A stretch of DNA of 14,283 nucleotides from F23-D06 sp947167635 (GTDB lineage: Bacteria; Bacteroidota; Bacteroidia; Bacteroidales; WCHB1-69): NCBI GenBank assembly GCA_947167635.1, contig CAMVIT010000064.1:1-14283 (forward strand). The letters are read 5' to 3'. The notes beneath the pieces are model-generated. The model saw nothing but the letters and a program-made list of their open reading frames with translations, was not told the origin of the DNA and did not search any database. A program made the position numbers and the translations under genes. This document shows positions 6,748 to 13,604 of the stretch, piece after piece. Every line of letters starts with the position of its first letter. Within the stretch, counting starts at the first letter, position 1.

Positions 6748-6877
6748 TGCGGTGTGCGATTTGCGATTTGCGGGTTTCCTCCTCCCGGCTCCACACTGCG
6801 CTTCTTCGTCGCTTGTGTGGGGTTACTTGCACTTCGTGCGTCTTGTCCCTTCGGGACTGCTCAAGGAAAGTCTTATA
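6748..6877. repeat. Hairpin-rich intergenic repeat (type II) upstream of the flippase
   Basis: Bases 6748-6775 are four heptamers beginning TGCG (TGCGGTG, then TGCGATT twice), abutting the flippase start. Then CTCCTC, a long-range CCACAC/GTGTGG pairing (about 6785-6820) and a perfect hairpin GTCCC-TTC-GGGAC (6845-6857), followed by GCTCAAGG. The same order of blocks recurs at 11540-11653. The rest of the spacer up to the end of the dehydrogenase gene shows nothing further. Confidence 0.5.
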
Positions 6878-8083
6878 TTACGGTTCAATCCAATTTTTCA
6901 GATAGTCAAATTTTCGGGTCAATTTTCCTGCCCGCAGGATGGTGCCGCCGTCAATGACATCGGATGTCGTGCGGTTGAGCAGGGGACGGAGCACGTGGTT
7001 CACGAGTGCGTCGCCGAAAAAGGAGCTGGAGTCGATGGCCAGGGCGTTGGGGCAAGTGTCCACTGCCATGACGGTGATGTTGCCTTCGCGTGAAAAGGCC
7101 GGCTCCTCCTGGCAGGTGGCCGGGTTGTAGTCGTAGTAGGGCGCGTCGTGGGTGGCGGCGCGGAGCGTGGATTGGATGCTGCCCTTGATGTCGCAGGTCA
7201 CATCCCCGATCATCCGGATTCGGAGTGTCGGGTCGGCCAAGTCGGCCTCGCTGAGATAAACGGGTGCGTCGGGGGCCCAGAAGTGGGCGCAGAGCAGCAG
7301 GTCGGCAGCGCGACCCCACCGCATGAAGTCGCTGCGATACATTTCAGGATGGTGCGTGAAATGCTCCCAGCTGAAGTCGCCGCCATCGGCGCGAGCCACC
7401 AGACGGTCGGCATCGGCCACGCAGTAGGTGAGGGATTCCACATTTGTGGCTTGCAGAAACTCCTCTTCTGTCATACGTTGCACGCCGATTTGCTTCAGGA
7501 TGTGCTGCGCGCCTTGCGACACGCGGCCCATGCCGGTGACAAGCAGCTTGACGGCGGGCAACCTGATAGAGCGGAGCAGTTGCGTGAGCCGCTCTAAAGT
7601 GAAGGTGCGGTCGGGTTTGGGCAATTCATAGAGACGGTGGCGCAAGCCATAGCCGCGTAAAGTGTAATAGACTCCCACAATGCCGGCCCACCAGCCAAAC
7701 GCACAGACACGACGCCCCGCTTCATCCACCAAATACTCGTAATCCGTGAAGGTGATTCCCTTTTCTACCAAGGCTTTGGCTAATGGCAGATTATAAGACT
7801 GCATCTTGGCAAAGTGGCCGAAGAAGAAATAGTGCTTGCGAGGCAATAGTGTCCCTATATTCACCTCCTTGATGCCCATCAGCACATCGCAGGTTGACAT
7901 GTCGTCCACCACATCGATGCCTGCCGCACGGTATTGGTCGTCTGTGAAGCACCGTGTGTCACTCGCCTGCACCACGAACCTGTCGTTTGGGTAGTCGCGT
8001 TGCAGCTGCGCCATCTGTGCCGGCGTGAGCGCCACCCGGTTGTCAACGGGAGACTTGGTTTCCTTTATAAGAGCAATGACCAT
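6878..8083 (-). CDS. LYS1-like saccharopine dehydrogenase (AlaDH/PNT-type fold)
   Basis: A 401-residue enzyme. I chose the ATG at 8083 because family homology begins there (IALIKETKSPVDNRVALTP). The frame is open another 75 codons upstream, but that text is Ser/Thr/Pro-rich and is the shadow of ugd. Family features are K72 (GIKEV) and H90 (FGHFAK), matching the catalytic Lys and His of yeast LYS1; GRRVCAFGWWAG (123-134), matching LYS1 GRRVAAFGFYAG; a nucleotide-binding loop TGMGRVSQGA (183-192); and a C-terminal MAVDTCPNAL...SSSFFGDAL block. The LYS1 family interconverts saccharopine with lysine plus 2-oxoglutarate using NAD. LYS1 has an Arg in the C-terminal block where I see Asp-Ser, so the substrate may differ. 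It lies 40 bp after ugd, apparently in the same operon, which is an unusual neighbourhood for lysine metabolism. Confidence 0.82.
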   Translation of the reverse strand: MVIALIKETKSPVDNRVALTPAQMAQLQRDYPNDRFVVQASDTRCFTDDQYRAAGIDVVDDMSTCDVLMGIKEVNIGTLLPRKHYFFFGHFAKMQSYNLPLAKALVEKGITFTDYEYLVDEAGRRVCAFGWWAGIVGVYYTLRGYGLRHRLYELPKPDRTFTLERLTQLLRSIRLPAVKLLVTGMGRVSQGAQHILKQIGVQRMTEEEFLQATNVESLTYCVADADRLVARADGGDFSWEHFTHHPEMYRSDFMRWGRAADLLLCAHFWAPDAPVYLSEADLADPTLRIRMIGDVTCDIKGSIQSTLRAATHDAPYYDYNPATCQEEPAFSREGNITVMAVDTCPNALAIDSSSFFGDALVNHVLRPLLNRTTSDVIDGGTILRAGKLTRKFDYLKNWIEP

Positions 8084-8123
8084 GGGTTTGAAAGTTTTGT
8101 GTTTGGTAATGTCCACACAAGGA

Positions 8124-9362
8124 TTAGTCTCTTTTGAAAATGTCGCGCGTATAGACCTTCTCGGCCACGTCGTCAAGGTCGCTGTCGTAGCGGTTGGCGA
8201 TGATGGCCTGGCTTTGTTTTTTGAACTCGTCGAGGTTGTTGACCACGAGACTGCCGAAGAAGGTGGCGCCGTCTTCGAGGGTGGGCTCGTAGATGATGAC
8301 GGTGGCACCCTTGGCCTTGATGCGCTTCATGACACCTTGGATGGAGCTTTGGCGGAAGTTGTCGCTGTTGCTCTTCATGGTGAGGCGATAGACGCCGACC
8401 ACGCATTTGCGCTCGTTTTGGGCATCGTAGTCACCGCGGTTGTAGTAGTCGTAGTAGCCAGCCATCTTGAGCACTTGGTCGGCAATGAAATCCTTGCGGG
8501 TGCGGTTGCTATCAACGATGGCGCGGATGAGGTCCTCGGGCACGTCGGCATAGTTGGCGAGCAGCTGTTTGGTGTCCTTGGGCAGGCAGTATCCGCCGTA
8601 GCCGAAGGAGGGGTTGTTGTAATGGTCGCCGATGCGGGGGTCAAGGCAGACACCCTCAATGATGTGCTGCGTGTTGAGGCCCTTGATTTCGGCGTAAGTG
8701 TCGAGTTCGTTGAAGTAAGAGACGCGCAGGGCAAGGTAGGTGTTGGCGAAGAGCTTCACGGCCTCGGCCTCGGTGGTGCCCATGAAAAGCACGGGCACGT
8801 CCTGCTTGACAGCACCCTCTTTGATGAGGGCGGCGAACTGGTGCGCCTTTTCAGTCAGGAAAGGGTTGTCCTGATCGTGTCCCACGATGATGCGCGACGG
8901 GTAGAGGTTGTCGTAGAGCGCCTTGCTCTCACGCAGGAACTCCGGGGCGAAAAGGATGTTCTTGGTGTTGTATTTCTGGCGCACGCTTTCCGTGAAACCC
9001 ACGGGGATGGTTGATTTGATGACCATCACGGCTTTGGGGTTGTGTTCAAGCACCAACTGGATGACGCTCTCCACGGCTGAGGTGTCGAAGAAGTTCTTGA
9101 CACTGTCGTAGTTGGTGGGCGCCGCGATGACCACAAAATCGGCTTGCCGGTATGCGGCGGCCGCATCAAGCGTGGCATGCAGGTCTAACGACTTGTGGGC
9201 CAGGAAATCCTCTATATATTCGTCTTGGATGGGTGATTTCTTGTTGTTGATCATCTCCACCTTCTCGGGGATGATGTCCACAGCCTCCACATGGTGGTGC
9301 TGCGATAATAAGGTTGCAATGGAAAGGCCGACGTATCCTGTGCCGGCAACGGCGATATTCAT
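8124..9362 (-). CDS. ugd: UDP-glucose 6-dehydrogenase
   Basis: A 412-residue cytoplasmic enzyme that oxidises UDP-glucose to UDP-glucuronate with two NAD+. The N-terminal Rossmann motif is GTGYVGLS (G7, G9, G12). Family blocks are KSTIPVGFT (116-124), FAPEFLRES (138-146, with substrate-binding Glu), KLFANTYLALRVSYFNE (203-219, with the conserved Lys and Asn) and GYGGYCLPKDT (254-264), where C259 is the catalytic thiol and D263 the conserved Asp. Length is normal for the short bacterial form. UDP-glucuronate is a precursor of acidic capsule and exopolysaccharide sugars, fitting rfbA 49 bp upstream and the flippase downstream. The ATG start is certain from the Rossmann motif. The rfbA-ugd spacer is composed entirely of heptamers. 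Confidence 0.95.
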   Translation of the reverse strand: MNIAVAGTGYVGLSIATLLSQHHHVEAVDIIPEKVEMINNKKSPIQDEYIEDFLAHKSLDLHATLDAAAAYRQADFVVIAAPTNYDSVKNFFDTSAVESVIQLVLEHNPKAVMVIKSTIPVGFTESVRQKYNTKNILFAPEFLRESKALYDNLYPSRIIVGHDQDNPFLTEKAHQFAALIKEGAVKQDVPVLFMGTTEAEAVKLFANTYLALRVSYFNELDTYAEIKGLNTQHIIEGVCLDPRIGDHYNNPSFGYGGYCLPKDTKQLLANYADVPEDLIRAIVDSNRTRKDFIADQVLKMAGYYDYYNRGDYDAQNERKCVVGVYRLTMKSNSDNFRQSSIQGVMKRIKAKGATVIIYEPTLEDGATFFGSLVVNNLDEFKKQSQAIIANRYDSDLDDVAEKVYTRDIFKRD

Positions 9363-9411
9363 TTTAGGGGATGGGTTTTAGGGGTTAGGTTTTGATTTTT
9401 GATTTTGGGAC
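9363..9411. repeat. 49-bp rfbA/ugd spacer made of seven heptamers
   Basis: Every base between the rfbA stop and the ugd start fits a 7-bp period. Read on the + strand, unit 1 is TTTAGGG, unit 3 is TTTAGGG again, unit 4 is GTTAGGT, and units 5 and 6 are both TTTGATT. The unit changes gradually from a G-rich to a GATT form along the tract. Confidence 0.75.
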
Positions 9412-10293
9412 TTATTCTTCTCGTTCCACCAACTGCAGCAGATACTGCCCATACTGGTTCTTGGCCATAGGGGTGGCGATTTCGCGGAGATGGTCAGCGG
9501 TAATCCAGCCTTTGCGGAAGGCGATGCCTTCAAGGCAGGCGATCTTGAGTCCCTGGCGCTTCTCGATGGTCTCCACGAAATTGGTGGCCTCGGCAAGGGA
9601 GTCATGGGTGCCGGTGTCGAGCCAGGCAAAACCGCGGCCCAGCAGCTGCACCTTGAGTTCGCCGTCCTTGAGGAATTCCTGGTTGACAGTGGTGATCTCC
9701 AGCTCGCCACGCGCGGATGGCTTGATGTGCTTGGCCACCTCCACCACCTTGTTGGGGTAGAAATAGAGTCCTACGACGGCATAGTTGCTTTTGGGATGGG
9801 CGGGCTTCTCCTCGATGGAGAGACAGTTGCCCTCTTTGTCGAATTCGGCGACACCGTAACGCTCGGGGTCGTTGACCCAATAACCGAAAACGGTGGCCTT
9901 TTGGTCCTCCTCAGCAGCTTTGACAGCATCGAGCAGTTTTCCGGTAAAATGGCTGCCGTAAAAGATGTTGTCGCCCAAGACGAGGCAGGCGCAGTCGTCG
10001 CCGATGAACTCCTCGCCAATGATGAAGGCCTGGGCCAGACCGTCAGGGGAGGGCTGCTCCGCATACTGGAGGTTGATGCCATAGTCGCTGCCATCACCTA
10101 ACAGACGTTTGAAGCCGGGAAGATCTTGTGGCGTGGAGATGAGCAGAATGTCACGAATGCCGGCCAACATCAGCACTGAGATGGGGTAATAGACCATCGG
10201 TTTGTCATAGATGGGCAGCAATTGTTTGCTCACGCCTTTGGTGATGGGATACAACCGGGTGCCGGAGCCCCCGGCGAGAACGATTCCTTTCAT
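9412..10293 (-). CDS. rfbA: Glucose-1-phosphate thymidylyltransferase
   Basis: A 293-residue enzyme, the usual length for RfbA/RmlA. It joins dTTP and glucose-1-phosphate to give dTDP-glucose, the first step of the dTDP-L-rhamnose and related dTDP-sugar pathways, in the cytoplasm. Visible signature motifs are LAGGSGTRLYPIT (6-18, nucleotide binding), SKQLLPIYDKPMVYYP (22-37), QPSPDGLAQA (80-89), LGDNIFYG (106-113, with metal-binding D108), EEKP and LDTGTHDSL. The start matches the family N-terminus exactly (MKGIVLAGG). A TAnnTTTG promoter element lies about 30 bp upstream, so rfbA probably begins a transcript running through ugd, the LYS1-like gene and the flippase. The partner genes rfbB, rfbC and rfbD are not in the window. 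Confidence 0.96.
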   Translation of the reverse strand: MKGIVLAGGSGTRLYPITKGVSKQLLPIYDKPMVYYPISVLMLAGIRDILLISTPQDLPGFKRLLGDGSDYGINLQYAEQPSPDGLAQAFIIGEEFIGDDCACLVLGDNIFYGSHFTGKLLDAVKAAEEDQKATVFGYWVNDPERYGVAEFDKEGNCLSIEEKPAHPKSNYAVVGLYFYPNKVVEVAKHIKPSARGELEITTVNQEFLKDGELKVQLLGRGFAWLDTGTHDSLAEATNFVETIEKRQGLKIACLEGIAFRKGWITADHLREIATPMAKNQYGQYLLQLVEREE

Positions 10294-10324
10294 AGTATGG
10301 ATGTTTTATGGATTATCAAGGCTG

Positions 10325-10332
10325 CAAAATTA
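10325..10332 (-). promoter_or_regulatory. Bacteroidota -7 element for rfbA
   Basis: On the - strand this reads TAATTTTG, a perfect TAnnTTTG. It sits about 32 bases before the rfbA ATG, giving a short leader of about 25 bases. A good -33 TTTG box at the expected distance is not obvious; a TTTTG lies closer, about 10 bases upstream. Confidence 0.5.
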
Positions 10333-10390
10333 CACTTTATAACAAAATGGTCCGATAATGTTGATTTTTTATTTGTTGATTGTTCGGTTT

Positions 10391-11539
10391 TTATTCTTTT
10401 CTGAGGTATTTGAAAGATGTACCTTGTTCAATCAATGGCCAGGTGGAGGAGGTAAATGTCACCACTGCGGTGTCGCCTTCTAAGGTTATCTCCCCACCGA
10501 TAGGGTTGCCGGCGGCATCGGTGGCGGTGAATTCCAAGCCATTGTCACCCATCACCGCAAGGCCGTCGTCGAGCAGGGTGAGACGCGGGATGCCGATCTG
10601 AACATTGTACTTCCCGTCATTCCGGCGATAGGTAATCTCAAGATTGGGTTCCCCGTAATCCTCATCCACAAAGCTTCCTTCAAAGGGCCAAATAACTGAA
10701 TTTTCATCCGAAAGAGTGAATTTGCCATCTTTATCTATCGTAATTCTGGCCGTCAAGGTGGGCATGTTTTCATAATGAAGCACCAGACCAGTCACAAATT
10801 TCACGCCGGGCACAAAATAAACATAGAGGTCGTCGCCGCTGATGTCGTAGAACAGCTGTTCGCCAATCCATATCGCATCCTCGTCGAAGCCGCCCATATC
10901 CTTGACTTTGTTTTCACGGACACAGAGTTCTCTCACTTCTGAAGAAGTAATCTTATCAAACCAACGCCTCGGATTTGTCAGGTGCCTCTCAGGTTTGCTC
11001 TCACTCGCGTAAAATGTAATCTTATCATTTTTTATAGAATAGCTGAACTTTTTGCATAGTTCTTCTTGCATAATATAAGGGTCGATAGTTCCTGCAAGGT
11101 GGGCTTTCCCATCCTCATTAAATTTGATATGATATAATTTTTCCACAAAAACCCCGGTGCCTTCCATCACGCCGCCGGTCAGCCAAAGGGAGTTGCGCTT
11201 CTTGTCGTATCTTGCCAGAGGGTTCTTGCCGTGACAAATCTCCGGGAAAGCCGACCAGACTCCATCTTTGTGTACCACAATCCCATAACCCTCAGAGGGG
11301 GTGCCGTCTTTGAACCCATAAACGCTATAAACCCCTACACCGTCTTTCTTTTCGTCCAAAAGTTTCTCATAATTTTCATCAAACCCGAATTCTTCTTTGA
11401 TTTTATTTACTTTTTCAGAAACTTCAGACTTGAAAACGAAATCCAAAACTCCATTCAAGGGCTTGGTGTATTTCTGGTTACAGGAGGTGAGCGATAATCC
11501 GGCGATTACCAATAGCGCGATGAGTGTTTTCTTTTTCAT
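10391..11539 (-). CDS. Lipoprotein of unknown function
   Basis: This 382-residue protein has a clear lipoprotein signal: MKKKTLIALLVIAGLSLTSC, with lipobox LTSC and C20 as the lipidated residue. The mature part begins with a charged helix-like stretch (residues ~35-65, rich in Lys and Glu), then a beta-rich body with many short strands, for example YGIVVHKDGVWSAFP, LTARITIDKDGKFTLS and LEITYRRNDGKYNVQIG. I do not recognise the family or see catalytic motifs. It probably resides in the outer membrane or periplasm. It lies between the MATE gene (126 bp upstream, repeat-filled) and rfbA (97 bp downstream, with its own promoter), so it may be an independent unit. A link to the polysaccharide genes is not supported by sequence. 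Confidence 0.8.
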   Translation of the reverse strand: MKKKTLIALLVIAGLSLTSCNQKYTKPLNGVLDFVFKSEVSEKVNKIKEEFGFDENYEKLLDEKKDGVGVYSVYGFKDGTPSEGYGIVVHKDGVWSAFPEICHGKNPLARYDKKRNSLWLTGGVMEGTGVFVEKLYHIKFNEDGKAHLAGTIDPYIMQEELCKKFSYSIKNDKITFYASESKPERHLTNPRRWFDKITSSEVRELCVRENKVKDMGGFDEDAIWIGEQLFYDISGDDLYVYFVPGVKFVTGLVLHYENMPTLTARITIDKDGKFTLSDENSVIWPFEGSFVDEDYGEPNLEITYRRNDGKYNVQIGIPRLTLLDDGLAVMGDNGLEFTATDAAGNPIGGEITLEGDTAVVTFTSSTWPLIEQGTSFKYLRKE

Positions 11540-11665
11540 ATTTTTTGCGGTTTTACGGTTTGCTATTTACGGGGCTCCTCCTCAGGGCACCACACGGCGG
11601 CTGCGCCTTGTGGGGATCTACCAAGCTCTTGCCCCTACGGGGCCGCTCGAGGTAATTCTCCATTC
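11540..11665. repeat. Hairpin-rich intergenic repeat (type II) upstream of the lipoprotein
   Basis: The block order resembles 6748-6866: heptamer-like TTACGGT/TTGCTAT/TTACGGG units (11553-11573), CTCCTC, CCACAC pairing with TTGTGGGG, a perfect hairpin GCCCC-TAC-GGGGC (11631-11643), then GCTCGAGG. Bases 11654-11674 are three further heptamers (AATTCTC, CATTCTC, AATTCTC) that run into the stop codon of the MATE gene. I found no TAnnTTTG promoter for the lipoprotein here. Confidence 0.5.
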
Positions 11666-13075
11666 TCAATTCTCCGGCCCCGCTTCTTTCCGCACTTTGC
11701 GTTCGTGCGGGGCGACATCGGTGAAGATCTTCCGCTGCGAGAAGAGCAGGATGGCGGCGAGCACCGCGCCCATCACGTCGGAGATGGTGCAGGCGGCCCA
11801 GATGCCCGTGAGCCCGTTCAGTCCGGCATTGGTGAACAGCACCGGCACGATGTAGGCTAACGGCAGCAGGAAGATGAGCTGCCGTGACAGGCTGGTGACG
11901 ATGGCGATCCAGGGCTTGTCGATGGACTGGAAGAAGTTGGAGTTGACAATGGTGAAGCCGATGAGCGGGAACATCACCATCAGGAAGCGCATCGCCGGCT
12001 TGCCGATGCGGATGAGTTCGGCGTCGGTGGTGAAGATTTTGACCATCGTGACCGGGAAGAGGCAGGAGAGGACGCTCCCGACCAACCCGACGAGGACGCA
12101 GACTTTCATTGTCAACATATAGACGTGTTTCAGCCGGTCGGCGTGGCCGGCGCCGTAGTTGTAGCCGGCGATGGGCTGCATACCCTGGCAGATGCCGAGG
12201 ATGAGCATCACCATCAGACTGCCAAAGGTGTTCACGATGCCGTAGGTGCCCACTGCGAAGTCGCCGCCGTAATGCAGCAGCTGGTTGTTGAGCATCGCCA
12301 CCACGAAGGAGGCGCACACGTTCATCAGGAAGGGACTCATTCCGATGAGGGTTATATTCTTGAAAATGTATCCTTTAGGCTGCCATCCGTGGGCTTTGAA
12401 GCGGATGAACGAGGAGGGCTGTACAAAGTGCAGCACGGCAATGATAGCGGTGGTGGTCATCGAGATGGTGGTGGCCCAGGCCGCGCCGGCGATGCCCAAG
12501 TGCATCCCGAAGATGAAGATGGGGTCCAGTATCATATTCAAAACTGCACCGCCCACCATGATGAACATCGACTTCATCGGATAGCCCGAGGCGCGGATCA
12601 AGCCGGTGAGGTTGAAGGTCATTGTGGTGAAGAACATTCCCGGCAGCACGATGAGCAAATACTCGCGCGCGTAGGAAAGGGTCTGTGCTGTGGCGCCGAA
12701 GCTGGTCAGGATGCGGTCCATAAACAGGTAGCCGCACGACACGAACAGCACGCCCAGCACAATGGTGAATATCATACTGTTGCCCAGGATCTTCTCGGCC
12801 CAGTTCACGTCCTTGCGCCCCAGCACGATCGACATACGGGCCGACGAGCCCACGCCAATGAGCGAGCCGAATGCGTGTACGATGTTCATAATGGGCATCG
12901 TGATGGCGAGGCCGGCAATGGCCATAGCGCCCACGCCGTGCCCGATGAAGATCCGGTCCACGATATTATAGACGGAAGCGATGATCTGGCTGATGACGGA
13001 GGGTAGGGCATACATCCATAACAGACTCCCTATATCTTTGGTTTCCAGTTCTTTTGTCTTGTCTAATGCTTCCAC
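11666..13075 (-). CDS. MATE-family efflux transporter
   Basis: A 469-residue inner-membrane protein with about 12 hydrophobic segments in two similar halves, the normal MATE size. The N-terminal block (WMYALPSVISQIIASVYNIV, then DRIFIGHGVGAMAIAGLAI) is characteristic of the NorM/DinF-type MATE group, which exports drugs or metabolites in exchange for Na+ or H+. The substrate is unknown. The start is GTG at 13075: an in-frame TGA lies two codons upstream and no ATG occurs before the first membrane segment. A TAnnTTTG element 23-30 bp upstream supports this start. The stop codon is embedded in a heptamer tract. The gene is divergent from the blaI-like regulator, whose operator region lies about 80-110 bp upstream. 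Confidence 0.9.
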   Translation of the reverse strand: MEALDKTKELETKDIGSLLWMYALPSVISQIIASVYNIVDRIFIGHGVGAMAIAGLAITMPIMNIVHAFGSLIGVGSSARMSIVLGRKDVNWAEKILGNSMIFTIVLGVLFVSCGYLFMDRILTSFGATAQTLSYAREYLLIVLPGMFFTTMTFNLTGLIRASGYPMKSMFIMVGGAVLNMILDPIFIFGMHLGIAGAAWATTISMTTTAIIAVLHFVQPSSFIRFKAHGWQPKGYIFKNITLIGMSPFLMNVCASFVVAMLNNQLLHYGGDFAVGTYGIVNTFGSLMVMLILGICQGMQPIAGYNYGAGHADRLKHVYMLTMKVCVLVGLVGSVLSCLFPVTMVKIFTTDAELIRIGKPAMRFLMVMFPLIGFTIVNSNFFQSIDKPWIAIVTSLSRQLIFLLPLAYIVPVLFTNAGLNGLTGIWAACTISDVMGAVLAAILLFSQRKIFTDVAPHERKVRKEAGPEN

Positions 13076-13097
13076 AAAGCTTCAAAAATTGAGGCGG

Positions 13098-13105
13098 CAA
13101 AAATA
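13098..13105 (-). promoter_or_regulatory. Bacteroidota -7 element for the MATE gene
   Basis: On the - strand this reads TATTTTTG, a perfect TAnnTTTG, 22 bases before the GTG start. The predicted leader is about 16 bases. A convincing -33 box was not identified. Confidence 0.5.
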
Positions 13106-13154
13106 CGAAATTCCAAGTTATGACTTGAATCCCTTTGGGATTTGCTTTATTTTG

Positions 13155-13183
13155 TTTTTCGTTTTGTAACGAAAAATTCGTTA
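13155..13183. promoter_or_regulatory. Overlapping palindromes, likely operator of the BlaI-like repressor
   Basis: There are two perfect inverted repeats sharing one arm: TTTTTCGTT-TTGT-AACGAAAAA (13155-13176) and TAACGAA-AAA-TTCGTTA (13167-13183). The second ends inside the -7 element of the downstream gene, so bound protein would block RNA polymerase. BlaI/MecI proteins bind dyads as dimers and usually repress their own operon. The arms here are AACGAA-type, not the TACA/TGTA type of staphylococcal operators. Confidence 0.55.
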
Positions 13184-13189
13184 TCTTTG
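13182..13189 (+). promoter_or_regulatory. Bacteroidota -7 element for the blaI-like gene
   Basis: TATCTTTG is a perfect TAnnTTTG, 20 bases before the ATG. A TTTTG at 13162-13166 lies 15 bases upstream, somewhat closer than the usual -33 box spacing. The operator palindromes occupy the interval between them. Confidence 0.6.
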
Positions 13190-13209
13190 CCGCCGTAAAA
13201 TAAACAGAT

Positions 13210-13593
13210 ATGGTAACATTGAAGAAACTCACTGCCTCGGAAGAGGCTATTATGCAGATAATCTGGAAGTTGGGACAAGGTTTCGCGCAGGACATCATGA
13301 GCGAGATACCCGAGCCGAAACCACCATACAACACCACGCTTTCCGTGGTGAAGGCACTGGAACGCAAGGGCTATGTCGGGCACGAGACTTTCGGCAAGGC
13401 GAACCGCTACTATCCGCTCATTTCCAAAGAAGACTACTCCCGCAGTCTGCTCGGCCGCGTGGTCAGCCACTATTTCAACAACTCCCTCTCCTCGCTGGTC
13501 TCCGCTTTCACGGCCGACCACCCCATCTCTGACCAGGAACTACAGGAGCTCGAACGACTGGTCCAAAAAGCGAAACAAAGTCCTAAATCCTGA
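13210..13593 (+). CDS. BlaI/MecI/CopY-family transcriptional repressor
   Basis: A 127-residue protein, the usual length for the family. Residues ~6-80 form the winged-helix DNA-binding domain with family signatures: LTASEEAIMQIIWKLG, YNTTLSVVKALERKGYV (recognition helix region) and FGKANRYYPLIS in the wing. The remaining helical C-terminal part is the expected dimerisation domain (YFNNSLSSLVSAF, then DQELQELERLV). Family members repress a beta-lactamase, metal-response or related operon until cut by the partner M56 peptidase. The next gene encodes such a peptidase 11 bases after the stop. Autoregulation is likely because palindromes overlap the promoter. No beta-lactamase is in the window, so the controlled resistance or stress target is unknown. 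I avoid the symbol blaI for that reason. Confidence 0.93.
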   Translation: MVTLKKLTASEEAIMQIIWKLGQGFAQDIMSEIPEPKPPYNTTLSVVKALERKGYVGHETFGKANRYYPLISKEDYSRSLLGRVVSHYFNNSLSSLVSAFTADHPISDQELQELERLVQKAKQSPKS

Positions 13594-13604
13594 ATCACAA
13601 GTCC

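Noticed and set aside
8084..8308. N-terminal extension of the LYS1-like gene by 75 codons
   Set aside because: The extension reads as Ser/Thr/Pro-rich text in the shadow of ugd; family homology begins at the ATG at 8083.
8025..9014. A 329-codon open frame on the + strand
   Set aside because: It is antisense to ugd, whose motifs are certain. Its translation is a Val/Gly/His/Glu-rich low-complexity shadow with no domain.
9490..10101. A 203-codon open frame on the + strand
   Set aside because: It is antisense to rfbA, which carries all family motifs.
12125..13006. A 293-codon open frame on the + strand
   Set aside because: It is antisense to the MATE gene; the translation is His/Gly/Glu-rich and typical of a G+C-rich shadow frame.
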